A stretch of 64,000 bases of DNA from Amycolatopsis solani (GCF_033441515.1 NZ_JAWQJT010000002.1:1054001-1118000); one strand, 5' to 3'; counted from the first letter of the stretch, positions 29,677-38,761 are shown. Numbers and translations: made by a program. The notes: generated by a model not told the origin, from the sequence alone.

Positions 29677-30771
29677 TCACCGGCCGAGGTGGTCGGTCGC
29701 GATGTGGCGGGACAGGCGGCGCAGCAGCGGTGCCGCCTCGGCCATGCAGCGGGCCGGGTCCGGCTCCAGGTCCGTCAGCGCGTACGCCGCCGAGATCCCC
29801 GCCTCCGCCAGCTCGGCCGGGGACAGCAGGCACCGCCCGGACACCGCGACGCACGGGATCCCCGCGGCCGCCGCTGCGCGCGCGACGCCGGCCGGGGCCT
29901 TGCCGGACAGCGTCTGCCGGTCGAGCGATCCTTCGCCGGTGACCACCAGCGACGCTCCCGCCAGCGCGGATTCGAAGCCGAGCAGGTCCAGCAGCAACGC
30001 GATCCCCGGCCGCATCCGCGCGCCCAGCACCGCCATCGCCGCGAACCCCACTCCCCCGGCGGCCCCCGCCCCGGGCCGCGACGCGAACTCCGGACCGGCC
30101 ACCGAAGCCCAGTGCCGCAACGCCGCGTCCAGCGTCTTGACGTCCTCAGGCGACGCACCCTTCTGAGGCCCGTAAACGAAAGCGGCACCCCGCGGCCCGT
30201 ACAGCGGATTGTCCACATCGCACGCCAGCTCGATGTCCACTTCGGACAATTCAGCCACGTCCAGCGAAGCGACCTGGGCCAACGCCGCGCCACCGAACGG
30301 GAGTTCGCGGCCAGCGGCGTCCGAGAGCCGGGCGCCCAGCGCGGTCAGCATGCCCGCACCACCGTCGGTGCACGCGCTGCCGCCCACGCCGAGCACGATC
30401 CGGCGGCAGCCCGCGGCCACCGCCGCCGCGATGACGTCGCCCGTGCCCGCGCTCGTCGCCGTGAGCGGTGAAAGCGGGCCGGGCAGCCGGTGCAGCCCGG
30501 ACGCCTCGGCCAGCTCGACGACTGCAGTGTCCCCGCGGACCGCGTAGGACGCCATCACGAGCGCGCCCGTCGGTCCGCGGGCCGGGACCCGCACCCGCTC
30601 GAACCCGGCGGCGACGGCGGCGTCGACCGTGCCGTCGCCGCCGTCCGCCACCGGCAGGGCCTGCACCGCGACGCCGGGGTGGCCGTCGGCGAGGCCCGCG
30701 GCCACCGCCGACGCCACCTCGGCCGCGGTCAGCGACCCCTTGAACTTGTCCGGCGCGACGAGGACCTTCAC
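29677..30771 (-). CDS. glycerate kinase, type I (GlxK/GarK family)
   Basis: A 364-aa glycerate kinase that phosphorylates D-glycerate with ATP. VLVAPDKFKGSL at the N-terminus, PVADGGDGTV near 45, GVGGSACTDGGAGML near 130, and VVTGEGSLDRQTLSGKAP near 280 are the family signatures. The length agrees with the usual 370-380. The GTG start overlaps the upstream gene stop by four bases. Together with glyoxylate carboligase and tartronate semialdehyde reductase at 37-40 kb it completes the glycerate pathway that returns glyoxylate to glycolysis. It is the last gene of the purine-catabolic cluster and is followed by two strong hairpins. Confidence 0.93.
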   Translation of the reverse strand: MKVLVAPDKFKGSLTAAEVASAVAAGLADGHPGVAVQALPVADGGDGTVDAAVAAGFERVRVPARGPTGALVMASYAVRGDTAVVELAEASGLHRLPGPLSPLTATSAGTGDVIAAAVAAGCRRIVLGVGGSACTDGGAGMLTALGARLSDAAGRELPFGGAALAQVASLDVAELSEVDIELACDVDNPLYGPRGAAFVYGPQKGASPEDVKTLDAALRHWASVAGPEFASRPGAGAAGGVGFAAMAVLGARMRPGIALLLDLLGFESALAGASLVVTGEGSLDRQTLSGKAPAGVARAAAAAGIPCVAVSGRCLLSPAELAEAGISAAYALTDLEPDPARCMAEAAPLLRRLSRHIATDHLGR

Positions 30772-31145
30772 GCGCTCGCCTTGTACGCCCGCCAGTCGCC
30801 GACCTCGGTGATGTCCCGCAGGGCCACGTGCGAGGTGTACGGCCGCCGCAGCAGCATCGCGAACGCCGAACTGCCGTCGGTCAGCTCGACCACGCCGAGC
30901 TCCAGCTCGTGCGGCTCGGACGGCAGCACCTTGTCGCGCAGGTCGTCCAGCGACACGTCGTAGACCTCGCCGGTCACCTCCGCACCGCCGTGCGAGACCG
31001 GGTACAGCGCCGGGCACTGCTCGCCGACCGCGTAGAACCGGTACTTCGCCGCCGTCCGCGCGGCGCCCACGAACGGCGAGCCGGACAGGAGGTGGTGCAG
31101 GGGTTCGCCGCGCATCGCGCCGCCGTTGAAGAACATCAGGGCCAC
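30768..31145 (-). CDS. allophanate-hydrolase-related / gamma-glutamylcyclotransferase-like protein
   Basis: A 125-aa single-domain protein of the gamma-glutamylcyclotransferase-like fold. It is similar to the C-terminal domain of AtzF-type allophanate hydrolase: LMFFNGGAMRGEPLHH at the N-terminus, then FYAVGEQCPALYPV, EVYDVSLDDL and LGVVELTDGS. AAGGAGA precedes the GTG start by seven bases. It sits between a purine permease and glycerate kinase in one operon (11-base gap before, four-base overlap after), which points to ureide or allophanate handling during purine breakdown. The amidase half of allophanate hydrolase is not in this window, so catalysis remains unproven. Confidence 0.72.
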   Translation of the reverse strand: MALMFFNGGAMRGEPLHHLLSGSPFVGAARTAAKYRFYAVGEQCPALYPVSHGGAEVTGEVYDVSLDDLRDKVLPSEPHELELGVVELTDGSSAFAMLLRRPYTSHVALRDITEVGDWRAYKASA

Positions 31146-31156
31146 GGGATTTCTCC

Positions 31157-32602
31157 TTAACGGAAGAGGGCTTCGACGCCGTCGACGGCGAAGTACACCG
31201 CGAACACCAGCGCCAGCAGGGAAAGCAGCCAACCGGCTTCGCGCCACTTGCCGCGGCCGATCTTGATCAGCACGAACGCGATCAGGCCGGCGCCGACGCC
31301 GTTGGTGATCGAGTAGGTGAACGGGATCAGCGCCGCGGTGAGGAACACCGGGATCGTGTAGTCGGGGTCGTTCCACGGGATGTTCCGGCACTGCGCGACC
31401 ATCATGCCGCCGATGACCACCAGGGCGGGCGCCGCGGCCTGGGCCGGGACGACCCCGGCGAGCGGGGTGAACAGCAGCGTCCCGGCGAACAGCAGCCCGG
31501 TGACGACACTCGCCAGCCCCGTCCGCGCGCCTTCGCCGACCCCCGCCGCAGACTCCAGGAAAACCGTGTTCGGCGACGACCCGGTGACGCCGCCCGCGAC
31601 CGCGCCCGCGCCGTCGACCAGCAGGATCCGGCCCATCCGCGGGACCTTGCCGTTCTTCGACAGCCCGGCTTCGTCCGAAACGCTGGTGATCGTGCCCATC
31701 GCGTCGAAGAACCCGGACAGCACCAGCGTGAACAGGAAGACCGTGGCCGCGAGCGCGCCCGCCGAGGCGAACCCGCCGAACAGGTCGATGTGACCCAGGA
31801 GCCCGAAGTCCGGCGCCGCGACGACGTGGTCGGGCAGCGCCGGGGCGGTCAGGCCCCAGCCGCCGACGCCGAACCCCTCGTGCAGCACGACAGCGAACAC
31901 CGTGGCCACCCCGATGCTGATCAGCACCGCGCCCGGGACCTTGCGGGCCATCAGCACGATCATCAGCAGCAGGCCGAAGCAGAACACGACGATCGGCCAG
32001 CCGTGCAGGTGCCCGCTCGCGCCGAGGCGCACCGGGACCGTCGTCTCGGCCGAGTCGGGCATCCGGGTGACGAACCCGGCGCTCACCAGGCCGACGAGCG
32101 CGATGTAGAGCCCGATCCCGACGGTGATGGCCATCTTGAGCGGCCGCGGGATGGCGTTCATGATCCGCTCGCGGACGCCACTGACCGCCATCAGCACGAT
32201 GCACACGCCTTCGAGCACGACCAGCCCGAACGCCTGCGCCCACGTCATCGACGGCGCCATCTGGAACGCGACGATGCCGTTGATGCCGAGGCCGGCGGCC
32301 AGCGCGAGGGGCGCGTTGCCGACGAGTCCCATGAGGACGGTCATCACGGCGGCGGCCAGCGCCGTCGCAGTGGTCACCTGCGCGGCGGAGAGCCGGGCGC
32401 CGGTGATGTCGGCGGAGGCGCCGAGGATGAGCGGGTTCAGCAGCACGATGTAGGCCATCGCGACGAACGTCGTGACGCCGCCGCGGACCTCACGGCCGAT
32501 CGTGGATTGGCGGGCCCGCAGCTCGAACAGCTTGTCGAGCAGCGAACGCCGTTGCGCGGGTACTTCGTCGACTACGGGGGTGGGAACTTCGGTCTGGGTC
32601 AT
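31157..32602 (-). CDS. NCS2-family purine permease (AzgA-like)
   Basis: A 481-aa transporter with 12-14 hydrophobic segments. The features GVTTFVAMAYIVLLNPLIL, LALAAGLGINGIVAF, FFDAMGTITSVSDEAGL and GSSPNTVFLESAAGVGEGARTG place it in the AzgA (adenine/guanine/hypoxanthine) branch of nucleobase-cation symporters. It would import purine bases for the downstream and upstream catabolic enzymes. The ATG at 32602 is used. A terminator-like hairpin separates it from guanine deaminase, so the permease may have its own promoter, while the following two genes are in the same operon. Confidence 0.92.
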   Translation of the reverse strand: MTQTEVPTPVVDEVPAQRRSLLDKLFELRARQSTIGREVRGGVTTFVAMAYIVLLNPLILGASADITGARLSAAQVTTATALAAAVMTVLMGLVGNAPLALAAGLGINGIVAFQMAPSMTWAQAFGLVVLEGVCIVLMAVSGVRERIMNAIPRPLKMAITVGIGLYIALVGLVSAGFVTRMPDSAETTVPVRLGASGHLHGWPIVVFCFGLLLMIVLMARKVPGAVLISIGVATVFAVVLHEGFGVGGWGLTAPALPDHVVAAPDFGLLGHIDLFGGFASAGALAATVFLFTLVLSGFFDAMGTITSVSDEAGLSKNGKVPRMGRILLVDGAGAVAGGVTGSSPNTVFLESAAGVGEGARTGLASVVTGLLFAGTLLFTPLAGVVPAQAAAPALVVIGGMMVAQCRNIPWNDPDYTIPVFLTAALIPFTYSITNGVGAGLIAFVLIKIGRGKWREAGWLLSLLALVFAVYFAVDGVEALFR

Positions 32603-32627
32603 GCGTCCTGCCCTTGCCGGTGGGTGT

Positions 32628-32667
32628 GCTCGGCCAGGGCCAGGCACCACGCCGTGCCTGGCCGAGC
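32628..32667. terminator. hairpin between guanine deaminase and permease genes
   Basis: The segment can fold as a 10-bp stem (GGCCAGGCAC at 32638-32647 with GTGCCTGGCC at 32654-32663, 6-nt loop) or as an 11-bp stem using GCTCGGCCAGG at 32628-32638 with CCTGGCCGAGC at 32657-32667. The competing folds suggest termination or attenuation ahead of the permease. Confidence 0.6.
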
Positions 32668-32726
32668 GGGACGTTCGATTCGGTTGTGCTCCGGTCAGCT
32701 GGCCTTGTGGGTCAGTAAGCGGTGGG

Positions 32727-33209
32727 TCAGTAGTCGGTGCGGTCGGCTTTGTCGAGCCAGGCCGCGAACGGCGCGAAACCGTCCTTCGTGGACAGTCGCG
32801 TCACGGGTACCGTCCACGTTTCGCGCGGACGGTCGAAGAGTTCGTAGAAGGCCCGGTCGTCGAAGCCGGCCTTGGCGGCGTCGTCGCGGTCGGCGGCGAA
32901 GATCACCTTGTCCACCCGCGCCCACAGCGCCGAGGACAGGCACATCGGGCACGGCTCGCAGCTGGACACGAGCACGCAGCCGTCCAGCTTGAAGTCGCCG
33001 AGCGCCTGGCAGGCCGCCCGGATCGCGACGACTTCGGCGTGCGCGGTCGGGTCGAGGTTGGCGGTCACGCGGTTGACGCCGGTCGAGACGATCTCACCGT
33101 CCTTCACGATCAGCGCGCCGAACGGGCCGCCGCCGTTCGCGACGTTGGTCTCCGCGATGCGGATGGCCTGGTCGAGCCATTCCTGCTCGACGGAAATCGA
33201 CGTGGTCAT
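32727..33209 (-). CDS. guaD: guanine deaminase (cytidine-deaminase fold)
   Basis: A 160-aa zinc deaminase converting guanine to xanthine. The zinc site is seen as THAEVVAI (His and catalytic Glu near residue 57) and SCEPCPMCLSSALW (two Cys near 87-90). Length and motifs match the B. subtilis GuaD type rather than the larger amidohydrolase type. The xanthine dehydrogenase large subunit gene ends two bases upstream, so the product xanthine would be passed to the enzyme encoded in the same operon. Confidence 0.9.
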   Translation of the reverse strand: MTTSISVEQEWLDQAIRIAETNVANGGGPFGALIVKDGEIVSTGVNRVTANLDPTAHAEVVAIRAACQALGDFKLDGCVLVSSCEPCPMCLSSALWARVDKVIFAADRDDAAKAGFDDRAFYELFDRPRETWTVPVTRLSTKDGFAPFAAWLDKADRTDY

Positions 33210-33210
33210 C

Positions 33211-35502
33211 TCAGACTCCAGTGATGTGCTCGGGGCGGATGGGGACGCGCGGCAGCTCGAGGCCGGTGGCCGCGCGGATGGCGTTGGCGATCGCCGGCGT
33301 CGCGGAGATCGTGGGTGGCTCGCCGACGCCGCGGACGCCGTAGGGCGCGTGCGGATCGGGACGCTCGAGGACGTCGACGCGCATCGGCGGCATGTCCAGG
33401 ATGGTCGGGATGAGGTAGTCGGTGAACGACGGGTTCCGGACCTTGCCGTCCTCGACCAGGATCTCCTCCATCACGGCGAGGCCGAGGCCCTGCGCCGAGC
33501 CGCCCTGGATCTGGGCGACGACAGCGTCGGGGTTCATCGCCTTGCCGACGTCCTGGGCGCAGTCCAGCTGCACGACCTTGACCAGGCCGAGGTCCAGGTC
33601 GACGTCGACCACCGCGCGGTGGGCCGAGAAGCCGTACTGCACGTGCGCGTCGCCCTGACCGGTCTCGGGGTCCAGCGGGTAGGTCGGGCGGTGGTGGAAC
33701 TCGCGGGTCTCCTCGATGGCGGTCTCCCCCAGCAGCTCGGCCAGGTCGGCGACCACCTCGCCGTCGGCCGCCACGACCTTGCCGCCGACCAGGGACATCC
33801 CTTCGGACGGCACCCCGAGCCGCGCGTAGACCGCCTCCGCGACCGCGCGGCAGGCGTTGCGGACGGCGCCGCCGGTGACGTAAGTCTGGCGCGACGCCGA
33901 GCTGGAGCCCGCGTCGCCGACGCTCGTGTCGGCCGGGTGCACGCTCACCCGGGTCAGGCCGAGCTCGGTGCGGGCGATCTGCTGCTGCAGCGTGACCAGG
34001 CCCTGGCCGACCTCGGCCGCCGCGGTGTGCACCATCGCCACCGCTTCGCCGCCGAGGACCTCCAGCCGGACACGGGCGGTCGAATAGTCGTCGAGGCCCT
34101 CGGCGTAGGAGATGTTCTTGATCGTGACGCCGTAGCCGACGCCGCGGACGACGCCTTCGCCGTGGGTGGTGTTGGACGCGCCGCCGGGCAATTCGCGGAT
34201 GTCGCGTTCCCCGGTGGGCTCGGGTGGCAGCGGCAGGTCGCGCAGCCGCTGCACTAGCTCCGCCACGGGCGCCGGGAAGTCGACCACCTGACCGGTGACC
34301 ACAGTGGACCCTTCGCTCAGCGCGTTGCGGATCCGCAGTTCCGCCGGGTCCATGTCCAAAGCGGACGCGAGCTTGTCCATTTGGGACTCGTAGGCGTAGG
34401 TCGGCTGCACCGCGCCGAGACCGCGCATCGCGCCGCAGGTCGGGTTGTTGGTGTAGACGCCCCAGCCCTCGATGTGCGCGTTCGGCACGTCGTACGGTCC
34501 GACGCTGAGCGTGGTGCCGTTGCCGACCACGACCGGGGTCTTGGACGCGTACGCGCCGCCGTCGAAGTACAGCTTCGCCCGGACGTAGACGAGCTTGCCG
34601 TCGCGGGTCGCGCCGTGCTCGTAGTACATCTTCGCCGGGTGGCGGTGGACGTGCCCGAAGAACGACTCCAGGCGGTTGTAGCTCATCTTCACCGGCCGGC
34701 CGGTGCGCAGGGCGAGCATGCACGAGTGGATCTGCATCGACAGGTCCTCGCGGCCGCCGAACGCGCCGCCGACGCCGGACAGCGTCAGCCGCACCTTCTC
34801 CAGCGGGAGACCCAGGGCCTTCGCCGTCTGGCACTGGTCGACGTGCAGCCACTGGGTGGCCAGGTAGAGGTCGACGCCGCCGTCCTCGGCCGGGACCGCG
34901 AGCCCGGACTCCGGCCCGAGGAACGCCTGGTCCTGCATGCCGATCTCGTAGACGCCGGAGACCACGACGTCCGCGGTCGCGGCCGGGTCGCCCTTGACGA
35001 TCCGCTGGTGGCGGACCACGTTCCCGCCCGGGTGCAGCTTCTTCAGGGTGTCGTCGTGCGCGGCGCGCTCGGGGTCGGTGATCGGCTCGAGGACGTCGTA
35101 CTCGACGACGATCTCCTTGAGTGCCTGCCGCGCGATCTCGGGGTGGTCGGCGGCCAGGATCGCGATCGGCTCGCCCTGGTAGCGGACCAGGTCCGCGGCC
35201 AGCGCCGGGGTGTCCTGGTACTTGAGGCCGTAGACGTTCTCGCCGGGCACGTCCTCGTGGGTCAGCACCGCGTGCACACCCGGCTGGGCCAGCGCGCGGG
35301 AGACGTCGAGGCGGACGATCCGGGCGTGCGGGTGCGGGCTGCGCAGGGTGGCGCCCCACAGCATGTCCTCGTGCCAGAGGTCCGAGGAGTAGGCGAACTC
35401 GCCGCGGACCTTCAGGGTGCCGTCCGGGCGCAGCGGGCTTTCGCCGATGCCGCCGGCGATCGTGTCGTGCAGCTCCTGAGGGGAGCGGGCCGGGGCGCTC
35501 AT
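33211..35502 (-). CDS. xanthine dehydrogenase, molybdopterin subunit
   Basis: A 763-aa molybdenum hydroxylase large subunit. The first 115 residues are the a/b hammerhead domain. The molybdopterin part includes GGAFGGREDLSMQ, GAMRGLGAVQP (substrate-side Arg), and GVGEPPTISATPAI with the catalytic base Glu728. It oxidises hypoxanthine and xanthine towards urate together with the FAD and 2Fe-2S subunits encoded directly upstream. The ATG overlaps the 2Fe-2S gene stop (ATGA). Specificity for xanthine is inferred from the guanine deaminase and purine permease neighbours; CO dehydrogenase-type signatures are absent. Confidence 0.92.
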   Translation of the reverse strand: MSAPARSPQELHDTIAGGIGESPLRPDGTLKVRGEFAYSSDLWHEDMLWGATLRSPHPHARIVRLDVSRALAQPGVHAVLTHEDVPGENVYGLKYQDTPALAADLVRYQGEPIAILAADHPEIARQALKEIVVEYDVLEPITDPERAAHDDTLKKLHPGGNVVRHQRIVKGDPAATADVVVSGVYEIGMQDQAFLGPESGLAVPAEDGGVDLYLATQWLHVDQCQTAKALGLPLEKVRLTLSGVGGAFGGREDLSMQIHSCMLALRTGRPVKMSYNRLESFFGHVHRHPAKMYYEHGATRDGKLVYVRAKLYFDGGAYASKTPVVVGNGTTLSVGPYDVPNAHIEGWGVYTNNPTCGAMRGLGAVQPTYAYESQMDKLASALDMDPAELRIRNALSEGSTVVTGQVVDFPAPVAELVQRLRDLPLPPEPTGERDIRELPGGASNTTHGEGVVRGVGYGVTIKNISYAEGLDDYSTARVRLEVLGGEAVAMVHTAAAEVGQGLVTLQQQIARTELGLTRVSVHPADTSVGDAGSSSASRQTYVTGGAVRNACRAVAEAVYARLGVPSEGMSLVGGKVVAADGEVVADLAELLGETAIEETREFHHRPTYPLDPETGQGDAHVQYGFSAHRAVVDVDLDLGLVKVVQLDCAQDVGKAMNPDAVVAQIQGGSAQGLGLAVMEEILVEDGKVRNPSFTDYLIPTILDMPPMRVDVLERPDPHAPYGVRGVGEPPTISATPAIANAIRAATGLELPRVPIRPEHITGV

Positions 35503-35969
35503 CGGACGGCCTTCTTCGCGGCCGCGTCCCGGACGGCGTCGAGGATCTTCTCGTACCCGGTGCAGCGGCAGAGGTTCCCGGCGAGGGCCTCGCGGATCTC
35601 GACGTCGCTGGGGTCCGGGACGCGCTCGATCAGGTCGTGCGCGGCGACGAGCAGGCCGGGCGTGCAGAAGCCGCACTGGACGGCGCCCTGCTCGACGAAC
35701 GACTCCTGCACCGGGTCGAGGTCGTCGCCGGAGGCCAGGCCCTCGACCGTGACGACCTCGCGGCCCTCGGTCTGGCCGGCCGCGACCAGGCACGCACACG
35801 CCGGGACGCCGTCGAGGTAGACCGTGCACGAGCCGCATTCGCCCTGTTCGCAGGCGTTCTTCGAGCCCGGCAGGCCGAGCCGCTCGCGCAGAACGTAGAG
35901 CAGGCTTTCGCCCTCCCAGACGTTGTCCGCCTGGCGGTGCTCGCCGTTGACGGTGACGTTCACGCGCAC
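35499..35969 (-). CDS. xanthine dehydrogenase, 2Fe-2S subunit
   Basis: A 156-aa iron-sulphur subunit. The plant-ferredoxin-like N-terminal half has CEQGECGSCTVYLDG with a further Cys near residue 61. The C-terminal helical half has QCGFCTPG and NLCRCTGY for the second 2Fe-2S centre. The GTG at 35967-35969 is chosen because GGAGGG lies eight bases upstream; an earlier TTG would place the ribosome site inside the gene. It overlaps the upstream FAD subunit by ten bases. It passes electrons from the molybdenum site to FAD. Confidence 0.93.
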   Translation of the reverse strand: MRVNVTVNGEHRQADNVWEGESLLYVLRERLGLPGSKNACEQGECGSCTVYLDGVPACACLVAAGQTEGREVVTVEGLASGDDLDPVQESFVEQGAVQCGFCTPGLLVAAHDLIERVPDPSDVEIREALAGNLCRCTGYEKILDAVRDAAAKKAVR

Positions 35970-36829
35970 TTCGCGCTCCCTCCGCAATAGTCGGTCCAGG
36001 CCCAGGTCAGCGTCCGGCGCGCCATGACCCCCAGGGCATGGCGCCGGTAAGCGGCGCTGCCGCGGACGTCGTCGATCGGCGACGCGGCCGCGGCGACCAG
36101 GTCGCCGAAGCGGCGTTTCACCGAGTCGTTCAGCGCCTTGGGGGCGTCCCAGTTCAGCTCGCCGGCCAGGAACTCCTCGGCTTCGAGCGCCCGCCGCGGC
36201 GTGGGTGCGGCCGAGCCGACGCCGGTGCCGACCCGACGCTCCGCCGGGTGCAGCGCCAGCCCGAAGGCGGCGACCGCGATGACCATGGCGTTGCGGGTGC
36301 CGATCTTGCTGAACTGCTGGGGCCCGGTGGCCGGGGCCAGCAGCACCGACGTGATCAGCTCGTCCGGCTCCAAGACGTTGCGCTTCACCCCGGTGTAGAA
36401 GTCCTTCGCCGCGACGATCCGGGTGCCGCGGACCGAGGCGATCTCGACGTCGGCGCCGGCGGCCAGGAGCGCCGGGTGCGCATCACCCGCGGGCGAGGCC
36501 GCGCCGAGGTTGCCGCCCACGGTGCCGCGGTTGCGGATCTGCGGGGACCCGACGGTCCGCGCGGCCATCGCGAGGCCGGGCAGCTTCGCGCCGAGCTCGG
36601 CGATGATCCGGGTGTACGGCACGGCCGCGCCGAGCCGGATCCGGCCGCCGTCGGTGCCGTGCTCGTGGAGCTCGGCGACGCGGCCGAGGTCGAGCAGGGC
36701 TTCGGGACGGCGGTGGTCGAAGTTGAGCTCGACCATCACGTCCGTGCCCCCGGCGATCGGGACCGCACCGGGGGCCGCGGCCTTCGCGGCGAGCGCGTCG
36801 GCCAGCGTGGCGGGTCGGAGGAATTCCAC
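35960..36829 (-). CDS. xanthine dehydrogenase, FAD-binding subunit
   Basis: A 289-aa CoxM/XdhB-type flavoprotein. PIAGGTDVMVEL near residue 27 and GTVGGNLGAASPAGDAHP near 103 are the two FAD-binding loops; a CO-dehydrogenase flavoprotein C-terminal domain follows. The GTG at 36827-36829 is chosen since the homologous N-terminus begins with VEFLRPATL and AGGA lies upstream. The start codon is embedded in the palindrome TCCACTGTGGA. It is the first gene of the xdh-guaD operon and would transfer electrons to NAD or another acceptor. Confidence 0.92.
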   Translation of the reverse strand: MEFLRPATLADALAAKAAAPGAVPIAGGTDVMVELNFDHRRPEALLDLGRVAELHEHGTDGGRIRLGAAVPYTRIIAELGAKLPGLAMAARTVGSPQIRNRGTVGGNLGAASPAGDAHPALLAAGADVEIASVRGTRIVAAKDFYTGVKRNVLEPDELITSVLLAPATGPQQFSKIGTRNAMVIAVAAFGLALHPAERRVGTGVGSAAPTPRRALEAEEFLAGELNWDAPKALNDSVKRRFGDLVAAAASPIDDVRGSAAYRRHALGVMARRTLTWAWTDYCGGSAKCA

Positions 36830-37024
36830 TGTGGACGTCCTTTCGGGGCTGCTTCGGGAAGAAGTACACACGCTCGGGTGTGGTCGCGACCACGGCAAAA
36901 CCCCTGAAAGACGGGTGAATTTACGGCTTCGGTTTGTACTTTCCGACAACCGCCTGCCCCCGGACGCGGAAAGGCCGCCGCACGAGGTCAGGGTCTCGTG
37001 CAGCGGCCGTGGTCACGCAGGTGG
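36830..37024. promoter_or_regulatory. promoter region of the xanthine dehydrogenase operon
   Basis: The gap upstream of the FAD subunit gene has an AT-richer tract around 36890-36955 that likely holds the xdh promoter. I see no strong inverted repeat other than the start-codon palindrome at 36825-36835. The terminator of gcl follows directly. Confidence 0.45.
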
Positions 37025-37068
37025 TCGTGAGTGTTGAGTCGGGTTCTAACCCGACTCAACACTCACGA
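37025..37068. terminator. 44-bp perfect palindrome after gcl
   Basis: Arms 37025-37045 and 37048-37068 are perfectly complementary over 21 bp with only two bases between them; the core is GTGAGTGTTGAGTCGGG. It begins four bases after the gcl stop codon, so it is a strong candidate terminator and a cruciform-capable repeat. Confidence 0.85.
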
Positions 37069-37071
37069 GCG

Positions 37072-38760
37072 TCACGCGGGCTCGAACTCCTTGACGGCGT
37101 CGAGCGCGGCACCCATGGCGGCGTTGCCCTCGCGTTCGATCATGATCTCCACCAGCACCGGGCGGCTGGTCCGCTCGGCCTCCTTGCGGGCCCATTCGAG
37201 CGACGTCCGGATCTCCCCCGGCTCGTGCACGCGGGTGCCCGAGCAGCCGTAGGCCTCCATGATCTTGACGTTGTCCGTGCCGTTCGCGTCGTAGTGGATG
37301 TCGACCTCGAAGTTCATGTCATACGGGGTCTCGGCCTGCCGGATCAGGCCGAGGTACTCGTTGTTGAGCATGATCAGCACGAACCCGACGTCGTACTGCG
37401 CGGCCACCGCCAGCTCCTCGACGAGGAACTGGAACGAGTAGTCGCCGACCACGCCGACGACTTCGGCCCCGGGCCGCGCCTTCTTGACACCGATCGCGGC
37501 GGGGATCTCCCAGCCGAGCGGCCCGGCCTGGCCGCACACCTGGTAGTGCCGCGGCTTGTGCGCCTGCTGGAACTGGCCCGACCAGATCTGGTAGAGCCCG
37601 ATCGCGGTGACGAAGTACGTGTCCTCGCCGAAGGTTTCGTTGATCTCCTTGAAAACCCGCGGCGCCTTGATCGGCAGGGAGTCGAAGTCGTCGCGCCGGG
37701 GAAGCGCTTCCTTCAGCTCCGCGATCCGGCCCACCCACTCACGGCGCGGCTCGGTGGCACGCTTCTCGAGCGCCACCAGCAGCGCGTCGAGGAACTCACC
37801 CGTGTCCGAGACGATGCCGAGGTCCGGGCCGAACACCTTGCCCAGCTGGGTGGGCTCGATGTCGACGTGGATGAACTTCCGCTCGCCCCGGTACACCGAC
37901 AGCTCGCCGGTGTGCCGGTCGCCGAACCGCGCGCCCAGCGCCAGCACCAGATCCGACTCCAGGAAGGCCGCGTTCGCCCAGCGCTGCGACGTCTGGATGC
38001 CGGCCATCCCGGCGAACAGAGGGTGGTCCTCGGGGAAGCTCCCCTTGCCCATCAGTGTCACCTGGACCGGGACGTCGAGGCGCTCGGCCGCGGCCCGCAG
38101 CCGGTCGCTGGCCTCACCGAGGACGACCCCGCCGCCGGCCAGGATCAGCGGGCGTTCCGCGGCCAGGAGCAGGTCGAGGGCCCGCTCGACCCGCGCGGCG
38201 GCCGGCGTCACCCGGGTCACCGGCAGCGGCGAGTCGATCGAGGAGTCCCACTCGATGTCCTGCTTCTGGACGTCGATCGGCAGGTCGATCAGGACCGGGC
38301 CCGGCCGGCCGGAGCGGGCGACCCGGAACGCCTCGCGGAAGATCCACGGCAGCTGTGCGGCTTCCTTGACCTGCACCGCCCACTTCGTCACCGGCTTGGC
38401 GATCTCGACGATGTCCACCGCCTGGAAGGCTTCCTGGTGCAGCTTGGTCGTCGCCGCCTGGCCGGTGATGCAGATCATCGGGATCGAGTCCGCGTGCGCG
38501 GTGTAGAGCCCGGTGATCATGTTGGTGCCGGCCGGCCCCGACGTGCCGATGGCGACGCCGACGTTGCCGTTCGTCCGGGCCCAGCCGTCGGCCATGTGCG
38601 TCGCGCCCTCTTCGTGGCGGACGATCAGGTGCTCGATGGCCCGGCCTTGTAGGGCGTTGTACAGCGGGAGGATGGCCGCGCCGGGGCAGCCGAAGACGGT
38701 GTCGACGCCTTCGCTTTCCAGGACGTCGACGACCGCTTGCATGGCGGGGATTCTGGGCAT
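37072..38760 (-). CDS. gcl: glyoxylate carboligase
   Basis: A 562-aa thiamine-diphosphate enzyme that joins two glyoxylates into tartronate semialdehyde with CO2 release. The pyrimidine-binding domain has VRHEEGATHMADG near residue 48, the middle domain has ILAGGGV, and the ThDP-Mg motif is GDYSFQFLVEELAVA with LNNEYLG. Length and the C-terminal ADAV/EFEP-like tail fit Gcl. Residue 50 is Glu, whereas E. coli Gcl is known for Val at this position. The gene starts one base after the tartronate semialdehyde reductase stop and ends at a strong hairpin. Acetolactate synthase is unlikely given the hyi-glxR context. Confidence 0.9.
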   Translation of the reverse strand: MPRIPAMQAVVDVLESEGVDTVFGCPGAAILPLYNALQGRAIEHLIVRHEEGATHMADGWARTNGNVGVAIGTSGPAGTNMITGLYTAHADSIPMICITGQAATTKLHQEAFQAVDIVEIAKPVTKWAVQVKEAAQLPWIFREAFRVARSGRPGPVLIDLPIDVQKQDIEWDSSIDSPLPVTRVTPAAARVERALDLLLAAERPLILAGGGVVLGEASDRLRAAAERLDVPVQVTLMGKGSFPEDHPLFAGMAGIQTSQRWANAAFLESDLVLALGARFGDRHTGELSVYRGERKFIHVDIEPTQLGKVFGPDLGIVSDTGEFLDALLVALEKRATEPRREWVGRIAELKEALPRRDDFDSLPIKAPRVFKEINETFGEDTYFVTAIGLYQIWSGQFQQAHKPRHYQVCGQAGPLGWEIPAAIGVKKARPGAEVVGVVGDYSFQFLVEELAVAAQYDVGFVLIMLNNEYLGLIRQAETPYDMNFEVDIHYDANGTDNVKIMEAYGCSGTRVHEPGEIRTSLEWARKEAERTSRPVLVEIMIEREGNAAMGAALDAVKEFEPA

Positions 38761-38761
38761 G

